Source: Hippasteria phrygiana | Lineage: Eukaryota > Echinodermata > Asteroidea > Valvatida > Goniasteridae | NCBI GenBank assembly: GCA_037893225.1 | Contig: JAZGUH010000533.1 | Location: forward strand, 1,922,001 to 1,986,000 | DNA: 64,000 bases | Reading direction: 5' to 3' | In this document: piece by piece, positions 11,691-64,000 of the stretch | Position numbering within the stretch: position 1 is the first letter of the stretch | How the letters are laid out: the number at the start of each line of letters is the position of its first letter | Translations under genes and position numbers: made by a program | The notes under the pieces: model-generated | Database searches by the model: none | The model's input: the letters and a program-made list of their open reading frames with translations, nothing else | Told to the model about the DNA's origin: nothing

Positions 11691-14670
11691 TTAGCACTCT
11701 CCTTCAAATTTCAGAAAATGAAAGATTCTACTTCTGTTTGAGATTTATGATCCTCTGCTTTCCATATTAAGAGATGCAAATTTTTTAATGTGTCTTGTGA
11801 AAGCATCGAGAACAAATTGTACATTTACATAAGAATGCACATGTACACGTTATTTTCCCATTTCACAAACTTTTTCTCAAGTGAGAAAAGGGGAGGGGCT
11901 AATTCAAGTGTGAACATTTTTTCCCACTTTGGTGAAAATATTTTCACATTTTGTGAAATGAAAATGAATTCCCTGGGAAGAGAAAAAGTGTGAAAAGATT
12001 TTTCCATTTTGAGGTTAACTTTCAATTGCAATGTACTGTACAAACAGCATTCGCAGGCCACATTTTTGATATTTTCCATTCACTGCATTTTGGTTTACGC
12101 ATTGTTTTCAAAACTTTCAGGTCGGAACAGAGTTGGAAATGGATCAAATTTTCTTTATTTATTTTTGGTCTAAAATCTTACATTGAATTTTTCACCGCAA
12201 GTTTTGTGTACCCAAACCGGAAAAATGGAACCGGATAACATGAATAATGACGCCGACATTCGGGTACCTGGATACCCGGCACAGGCCTAACTACTCCGCA
12301 TTTGTTTTAAATTTATTAATTTGGATCTTGCGGCAATCCTGTCAGTGTTTACAACAAAAAGATCTAGTAATATCCAGTGAAACAGACACAAATTGGGTAA
12401 ATTACTAACAAAGTGGATCATAATGGTTTAAATAAAATATATTTTCGATTTTTCTGTTTTTCTTATTTCTTTATGCTGGTTAGGATACAGGTATTCACAT
12501 CAAAACTGCCCCTAAAACAGTCCTTGGAATACAACCTTAGTCCATGCACATTAATCACAAAGAGAAAATGCCATGCAATCCGTACTATGGAGTATCAGAG
12601 CACATGGACATTTATCATCCGTTATGAACACTGGCCACGCATTATCGGCCAAAGTACCAGCGTTCAGACCCCGAAAAATACAGAAAAAGCGAATAGAACA
12701 TGCACAGTAAAGAGAGATCAAGTTATGTGGATTAAATCACAGAAATCGTATTTCTCTGCCAATGTTTTGTAGCATTTTTACAATGCCAAGTTGACCAGTT
12801 TACACGAGGATTTCCGCACATGCAGTAATGTCTGCATCCCGACGCATTCATGCAAGTTAGAAAGAAAAAATACTATGAATCCAGAGTTAATAGCCCTGAA
12901 GAAAAAAATGGCACACTAAGGCCAAATAATGCGAGCGCAGAGTAAGTGTCAATTTGTATGGATCTAAAATGAATGACAATGTACCTAAAATTAATGCAGA
13001 GCCGGGCGGCATTCTTCATCTTATTTATACGCTAGCGGTATCGGTGCAAGATTCCGCAGCACCCCAGCATGAAACAATGCACGTCAATATAGCGGCTTTT
13101 AAAAACATGGAAATCCACAGATACGAGGAAAAGTTTCACATCTGATTACAATAATTTGGACTTGCCTGCAGACGGTAGGCCAATGGTTTTGACTAGTCTG
13201 CCCCTGCTTTACTCGCAGTTGGCGAGCGGACTAACGTTTATACTGTTATTGGTCACCCTACCCCAAAATGAATTTCAAGTTCTTTGGTAAATCTTATTAT
13301 CCGCGCCCAGGGCCATCAGCCATCTTTTATCGCACTTAAAACTTACAAAACACATTTTTCCCCTTAAGTATAGGGCGAAAAGACGGTATGATTTTACGTC
13401 ATCGATTCGTTTATAATAGCGTCCAGGCTTTCGTTATTTTAATTCATCGTCGCCATGTCAGTAATTTGTACATAAAGCAGTGTGATAGTCAGAGTGTATT
13501 TGTTACAGTAATATACCATGTACATGCGTATAATTAACTTCAATCACGTTGTGGTCATGACTTCAAGAATTGAAATTCACTACGGCCGACATTCAGTAGA
13601 ATAAGCGGTCATACCCATCATCAGCAGTGCTGTCCTTTTCTTTTCATAAGCTGTACTAGTTGAAGACCCTGCTTTGAAGCATAATTCCGGATACGGGCAC
13701 CCTGTACTGAACTAAAGGCTTTCATGCACTGCAAGTTTTAGGGTGAACTACATGGTAGCTGTCTTTCACACTAATCTTGTAAACTCTCAGACCATAAATC
13801 TGTAGTTTTCACACCTTCCGCGGTGGATTAGTTGGACATGGTGTACCGTTATGAATAGAACCCGGAAGGGGCGATGTAAAAACGCAGCGGGACTGCAGTA
13901 AACTCATCCTCTGCCAACCTGGCCAACTTCGCACAGTGAAAATGGGCTTAAACTGCAGTGTAAACAAGTTTCACGGTGGTTTAAGGGGAAACTGCATTTT
14001 CAAGGTGCCAACATTTATTTCAGTAAGTTTTAAATTCTGAATTGGGAGCGGATAGGTACTTTAAAAATGATTTGTCAGGAGGAAATCCAATATATTGAAA
14101 TTTTCACTCACAGCATCTTTACAAAAACACATACATTTGTATCATCGGGCAGGCTTGGCAAACCCGACTTCTAACAGCTTAAAAATGTTTACGTAAAGCA
14201 TCACATATCTAATAACATGAACAATTTGCAAAATGCGAGATGCATGATCGGATCCTATGAAATGAGGACATTTTTTTTTGGCTTGTTAGTTTCTCTCTAA
14301 AAAGGGCATACCCATTTCTTCATTTTGATTTATCACTCAGTTTGACATCCTGATGAATATGGGCAATAACTGGGTCCAAATGTTGAGAGTTCCTATATAT
14401 TTCCATCATATACAAATTGTAAGGGCCTTTAACTCAACAGTGGGTCTCACAAATTCTGACTCATTTTGTTGGGTGGGATCACACACATTCCCAATTTTGT
14501 AAGATTCATGAAGAACAGTACATGTAGTGCACTCATGGTGTTAACTATTAATGGCCCTGGCCAAAACTTCATTTTTTTGCAAATCCTCACTTCTTTGTAT
14601 GACATAAATAATTCTAAAAAGTATTTATTTCAGTACACAATGCATTTTGTATGACAAGGACAGCACTTAC
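11691..14670. other. No gene recognised; part of the CUL2 3-prime intron
   Basis: At 11870-12010 there are alternating GTGAAAA and TTTTCAC motifs (TTTTCACATTTTGTGAAAT) typical of MITE interiors. 13715-14010 has weak TTTCACAC and GTGAAA palindromic motifs. The 119-codon open frame at 12413-12772 has no recognisable content. None of the missing C-terminal CUL2 exons was found here. Confidence 0.5.
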
Positions 14671-58628
<43,958 letters not shown>

Positions 58629-59675
58629 CTACAGAAATAAAGATGTATAGAGAAAGTCTATTTATAAAAAAAAAAAATAAAAAAAAAAAAATGAGAAATG
58701 TGTTTGTCACGTGGACAAACACAGCTGTTTCGGGTGTCATGACAAATCATGAGTCATTCAAACAGTCGGTAGAGCTGTGTTTGTCCACGTTTTGAAGGTA
58801 GAGTATGTAGATCATTTGGAGCTATCCAAAAAGTAACCAATCAAATTATTGTTAAAATGCTGGCTTGGTTTTTATAACCACATCTGACATGTACACTTCT
58901 GTAGATTTAGGCCATATGACATGTCATATGATACGTGATGATGTCATCATTACGTCAGTTCAATTTTCATTTATACCACATCATAGTCTGGGCACATACA
59001 ATGTACCGAGATTTAACCTAATCGGACCCACAGTTCTGTAGATTTAGGCCTTAGAAAAATGCACCTTTAACCCTAACCCCCTAGGGTGTGTGAAAATTTG
59101 TATTGATATTGATGGATTCAGCAGTGTTAGGGTTGTGACATACATCATATGACACGTGATGACGTCATAATTCTATTAGGACCATCTGCGGGTGCTGGTC
59201 TAAGTGTGTGCCATGTCTGAAGTTGATCAGATTTGCCAGTGTATTGGTGAAAGAAAAACGTGCACAAACCCTATGGGAGAGGAGTCTTGAAAAAGGAGGG
59301 GAGAAAAAAAAAGTACTAGACGTATGTCTGTTCACGGAACTTATCATATGGCTTTTCCTGTGTATTTTTATGACGTCACTTCAAAGTTTGCAAACTAGTG
59401 ACAATATTGACCTACCCACCAAGATTTATGATGATCAGACCTACACTTTTATGTGTTTCATGCTTTTGATGACATCATTATGACGTCACTCATTTTGCAC
59501 TTTTCTTTAAATATCTATCACAACAAAACTATTACAAAAAGAATTTCAAATTTAGCATGTTTTGTTGATGAGATATGGCTTAAAGGTTCTAAAACTTAAA
59601 AATTACAATAAAATCGTGTGATGACGTCATCAATTTTCACCTATCACACAAGCTGAGCTACACACATAGCAACTA

Positions 59676-62600
59676 CAGTCGACTCCCGTTATAACGAGCT
59701 CGGTCATAACGATATCCCGGATGTAACGAGCACATTCTCCCAGTCCCGATCAATTCGTGTACATTACTATGGGGAAATATTTGGATATTACAGGCACGGA
59801 CATTACGAGACTCCGGCTAAAACGACTATTTTGGCCGACCCCAGGCGAGAAAAAACATTGTTCTCAACCCATTTACAACGACATCTTTTCAAAACTACGG
59901 ACACTGCAGCTTGTCAACAACAAACCTTTTGTCCCGATACAGGCATCATGCTCCCGTCTTCTAATTCAGGCAACGCACCTAAGCTTCACCCATCAATGTA
60001 CCTTTGTAAGGACTTCAACCCAACGTTATTTCATCTCGCCGATCTTAAATAAATTCAATGGGATGGTGATAATCAGCGCAGTGGGTCTAGTCGATAATCC
60101 CCCCACTGCGGTTTCCCTTAGCATGACCAGACTCACGACTACAGCACCACGCCGCCAAATTTTTTGGCTGTTTCGGAAACTTTTCCGAAACAGCCCTTGT
60201 TTTCGTTAAGATTTTTTTTTTTTTCTTTTTTTTTTTTCTTCTTCTTTTTCAGACTTTTGCCCATAGCATTTGTACACGTTTTCTTTCTGACCGGCACTTT
60301 GGCTACTTTTAAGCAACCGATTGCATTTAAACTTAGCAGACACTTAGACCAACTGCTCAGAATGTATGCCGATCTTTTACGTCATGATGACGTCATCACG
60401 TGATTTTTTATGAATTTTTGAAATTTGAAAATCGTAACATTCTTTTCAATATATCTAGCGAACAAAACAAGATATTTTCAAAATTCTTTTTGTTACAGCT
60501 TTGGTATGTCTCAAAGATATGCCCTAAAAAGCGAAAACTGTGCGACGTCATGATGACGTCATCAAAAATGTGTTTTTTTTTTTACGCATGTAAGGGTCAA
60601 TCCGATTACAAAAATGTATACATTGAATTTTTCTGTACCTAATTCCAAAATTTCATGATCGTGGCTCACTCAAGTAAGAAATAAGAGCCATTTCAAAATT
60701 TAGACCAAATTCAATATAACACAAAGGAATTCTGGGACGGGCAGATAACCATGGCTATTATGTGCTTGCTGTTTATAAAAGGGTTGATTTCTAGTCTTTT
60801 TTCAAGTCGCTAAATTTTTGAAGTTTTAAAATCGTAACATTCTTTTCAATATATCTAGCGAACAAAACACGATATTTTCAATTTTTTTTTTGTTATAGCT
60901 TTGGTATGTCTCAAAGATATGCCCTAAAAGGGAAAAAATGTGTGACGTCATGATGACGTCATCAAAAGTGTGATTTTTTAAAACACATATAAGGATAAGT
61001 CCGATCGTCATGAAAAGTGGTGGGTAGGTAGATACTGTCACTAGCATGCAAAATCCAAAATGAGGTCATAATGACGTCATCACGTGACTTTTTATGAATT
61101 TTTGAAATTTTTAAATCGTAACATTGTTTTCAATATATCTAGCGAACAAAACAATATATTTTCAAAATTCTTTTTGTTATAGCTTTGGTATGTCTCAAAG
61201 ATATCCCCTAAAAGGGAGAAAATGTGTGACGTCATGATGACGTCATCAAAACATTTCTTTTTTTAAACGCATGTAAGGGTCAATCCGATTACAAAAATTT
61301 ATATATTGAATTTTCCTCTCCCTGATTCCAAAATTTCATGATCGTGGCTCACTCAAGTAAGAAATAACAGCCATTTCAAAATTTAGACCAAATTCAATAT
61401 AACACAAAGGAATTCTGGGACGGGCAGATAACCATGGCTATTATGTGCTTGCTGTTTATCAAAGGGGTTAATTTCTAGTCTTTTTTCAAGTCGCTAAATT
61501 TTTGAAGTTTTAAAATCGTAACATTCTTTTCAATATATCTAGCGAACAAAACAAGGCATTTTCAAAATTATTTTTGTTACAGCTTTGGTATGTCTCAAAG
61601 ATATGCCCTAAAAAGCGAAAATTGTGTGACGTCATGATGACGTCATAAAACAATTCTTTTTTTAAAGTCGCTAGAATATTGCCCATAGCAATTGTAAATG
61701 TTTTCTTTCTTACCAGCCACTTTGGCTACTTTTAAACTTGGCAGACACTTACCCCAACTGCTCACAATGTGTGCCGAACTTTTACGTCATGGTGACGTCA
61801 TCACATGTCACGTGACGTCATCTTTAAAGGGGCATTTTTCGAAGTCATATATCTACAAAAGTACAAGTCCGATTAAGTTGGAACGTAATATCTAGGTATG
61901 CCACCGGGTGTTATAGATGAACATTGACATAACGTTATGATCAAGTCATAACATGTCACGTGGTTTCATCTTAAAGGGGCACTCGCTAGATTATTGCCCT
62001 TAGCATTTGTAAACGTTTTCTTTCTTACCGTTCACTTTGGCTACTTTTAAACTTGGCAGACACTTACCCCAACTGCTCACAACGTGTGCCAAACTTTTAC
62101 GTCATGATGATGTCATCACATGTCACGTGACGTCATCTTAAAGGGGCATTTTTTCGAAGCCATATATCTACAAAAGTACAAGTCCGATTAAGTTGAAAAG
62201 TAATATCTAGGTAGCCTAGTAGGTTTATAGATGAAAATTGACATTACATTATGATGACGTCATCACATGTTACGTGACGTCATCTTAAAGGGGCAGTTTT
62301 TGAAGCCATATATATTAAGAAGTACAAGTCCGATTAAGTTGAAACGTGGTATCTAACATGAATTTTAAACAATTTTGTATAATTATTTTTGTAATATATT
62401 TTTAGGTCATACACACTTAAATATAAATGTGAAAAATGTGTGACGTCTGATGACGTAATCATGGTCATCAACTGCTTGTATGCTCACATTTCTAAAAAGA
62501 TTATGAATAAGCACGTGATTGCTTGACCTAGACGACCATAAAACGAGATATTTTATCCACCATTGAAATCTCAAGAATAAGAATCAAACTACCAAAAAAA

Positions 62601-63525
62601 ACCAAAACGAAACAGCCCTGTGTTTGTCCACAAACACTAAAGCTCTAGTTTTTTATTATTATTATTATAAACGGACAATAGGGGGCGCTCAGGAGATAAG
62701 TGTTATCATTGTAAGGAATAGCCTTTAGTGCTGCCGCCCGAACATCGGGTGCGTAATTGCTCCCTATTGTTGGCTTGTGGCTATTAAAAAATGCATTAGA
62801 AAAAATGCACCATGTCTTTTGTTATTGCGTGTCAATCTGGGCAAACTGGGAATATGAAGATTTAAAAAAACCTCAACAACCCCCCCACCCCCCCACCAAA
62901 AAAAAAGTCCCACTGAAAACAGGTGTCCCAGAAACTTTAAATGCCCCACCAAAAAAACATAGGTTAATCCGAAATTATAAAAACTTAAAAGAATCCCTCC
63001 AGAAACAATATTCCCCAATTACTCCACAAAGACAACATCAAAAATTAAAATTTCACATCCAAGGAGACACTAATAAAACCCGGAAGTAATATTGGCGCCC
63101 TCTCTTGCCCGATTCCAGCAAATGCAAAACGAAAGCAAAATGTCACTCGGCACGATTTGTGCGAGTAACCTACTTGCCTGATTCTTCTCTGCGAATCTCT
63201 CAGCGATGATGACTTCTCCGGATTCAGGTTGTCAAATATTACACAATTTTCTCTTCAAAGTTTTATATTTATTTCATTTTATTCATCACCATCAGTTAAA
63301 TATTATAATAACAGACGTACATACATGTACCAACATACGTTCATCTTTTCATGAGTTCGGACGTGCGTTACACAATTACAACACGCGCGCACATGTACAA
63401 ATACATGTAGCACGTAACTTGTGCACAACGAATGGGAAAAACTGCACTCCGGTTGTAGCGAGGTTCCAGCTATAACGACAGAATTGTGAAAGTCCGCCGG
63501 ACCTCGTTATAACGGGAGTCGACTG
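59676..63525. mobile_element. pogo/Tigger-like TIR element (Tc1/mariner superfamily, nonautonomous)
   Basis: CAGTCGACTCCCGTTATAAC plus GAG at 59676 is a perfect 23-bp inverted match to the end at 63525. TA is duplicated at 59674-59675 and 63526-63527. Further inward TAACGA and TCGTTA motifs extend the arms. CAGT ends and TA targets are typical of pogo/Tigger elements. The open frames at 59757-60209 lie in the arm and have no transposase features. Most of the 3.85-kb length is a second Helentron-like insertion (60166-62648). GAGTAACCTACTTGCC to CTGCGAATCTC sequence at 63160-63200 is unrecognised. Confidence 0.8.
60166..62648 (+). mobile_element. Inner Helentron-like element with CRE-rich repeats
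   Basis: The start hairpin GGCTGTTTCGGAAAC / TTTTCCGAAACAGCC is followed by a poly-T/C tract. Repeated units follow (TTGCCCATAGCA-type starts near 60257, 61679 and 61994; ATTCTTTTCAATATATCTAG repeated four times). The end has the subterminal inverse CGAAACAGCCC, a stem GTGTTTGTCCACAAACAC and CTAG before T at 62645-62648. About fourteen TGACGTCA octamers. Same family as 30835-32734 but a different subfamily. No coding capacity. Confidence 0.65.
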
Positions 63526-63838
63526 TACATGTATGAACCCAATCGGATCTACGGATGGGCCCTTCAAAAATGCACATTTAAGATGACTTCACATGACACG
63601 TAATGACGTCAGAGTAATATACATGAATTCAGCACAGGGTCTCAGTCTATGCAAACTTAAGATAGAAGTCTGTTTAATGGCAAAAGTGACGTCCAGAATA
63701 AAACATGTACATTGTCTATGGGATTTTTGATAGGAGAACAAGAAGAAGTCGGGAAAAAATAATCAGAAACAATGGCTTTAAAAATAAAATCTTAACAAAA
63801 ACAAGACCCGTTTCAGCTGAGTGGCGAAACAGCTAAAA

Positions 63839-64000
63839 AAAAACACGATATTAAAAGGAATAATGCCTGGTTAGCATTTTGTTAAAAGAAAACATTACTA
63901 CATGTACATGTACAGTACATTGCAATTGAAACTTAACTCTGGGAATTGGAAAGGGAAAATTTGGGAAAAGAATTCGCATTCGCATTCTGCATGCAACTTC
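63839..64000. other. No gene seen
   Basis: AT-rich sequence with a TACATGTACATGTAC run near 63899. The next upstream CUL2 exon is not here. Confidence 0.5.

Larger units (their letters stand above)
58690..63838 (-). mobile_element. Outer Helentron-like element of a three-level nest
   Basis: Reads on the minus strand from AGCTGTTTCGCCACTCAGCT near 63838 through a pyrimidine-rich tract to CRE-containing sequence, then is interrupted by the 59676-63525 element. It continues at 59673 (GTTGCTATGTGTGTAGCTC, GGTGAAAATTGATGACGTC) and ends near 58690 with GTGTTTGTCCACGTG and AAACAGCTG-type hairpins. Comparing the break with the intact 31.1-kb units shows the sequence was continuous before insertion. 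Exact ends are uncertain. Confidence 0.6.

Noticed and set aside
12413..12772. 119-codon open frame as a missing CUL2 exon or other gene
   Set aside because: It is on the plus strand, shows no cullin match, and no other family is recognisable.
59757..60209. 150-codon open frame as a possible transposase
   Set aside because: It overlaps the inverted-repeat arm of the pogo/Tigger-like element and shows neither an HTH nor a DDE pattern.

Overview
This is animal genomic DNA with no prokaryotic features. It has spliced exons with canonical GT/AG junctions, very long introns, abundant short inverted-repeat (MITE-like) elements, poly-C tracts and frequent TACATGTA and AGGCCTAC motifs. The repeat style (a large foldback element, GGGTAA-rich MITEs, a tRNA-headed SINE, a DIRS-type retroelement) suggests a marine invertebrate deuterostome, perhaps an echinoderm such as a sea star. 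That assignment is an inference of moderate to low confidence.

The only gene I can support strongly is cullin-2 (CUL2) on the minus strand. Nine internal coding exons lie between 58628 and 14671 (58466-58628, 47337-47426, 46383-46417, 38733-38840, 36602-36664, 34751-34879, 29328-29414, 15359-15505, 14671-14748). Joined, they give exactly 900 nt, an uninterrupted 300-codon frame that is collinear with the middle of CUL2, from the third cullin repeat into the cullin-homology domain. The start codon and VHL-box-binding N-terminus must lie beyond 64000, and the C-terminus with the neddylation lysine must lie to the left of position 1. Introns run from 610 bp to 13.8 kb, so about 98 percent of the gene span is intron.

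The introns and the left flank are a dense record of transposition. Left to right: a foldback element at 0.86-3.47 kb with a 12-bp minisatellite and a captured exon-like segment; a related fragment at 11.2-11.7 kb; several terminal-inverted-repeat elements at 15.7-20.3 kb; minisatellites at 23.4 and 28.7 kb; and a Helentron-like element at 30.8-32.7 kb made of ~0.6-kb tandem units packed with TGACGTCA palindromes, sitting between a pair of AATATAAGCCGC inverted repeats. A broken DIRS1-like tyrosine-recombinase retroelement lies at 39.4-43.3 kb and is itself split by a hAT-like insertion with an 8-bp target duplication. Next come tRNA-headed SINE copies at 43.6, 45.8, 51.9 and 52.3 kb, TTAA-flanked (piggyBac-like) MITEs, and a GGGTAA-rich MITE with a 268-bp tandem duplication at 53.9-55.3 kb. 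At 58.7-63.8 kb there is a three-level nest (Helentron-like, then a pogo/Tigger-like TIR element inserted with a TA duplication, then a second Helentron-like element).

Two weaker coding candidates are recorded: a membrane-protein-like exon inside a CUL2 intron (46926-47117) and a possible two-exon short gene on the plus strand (7.84-8.60 kb). Nothing here looks like a defence or biosynthetic system. The most unusual material is the CRE-palindrome-rich Helentron-like family and the gene fragments carried by mobile elements.
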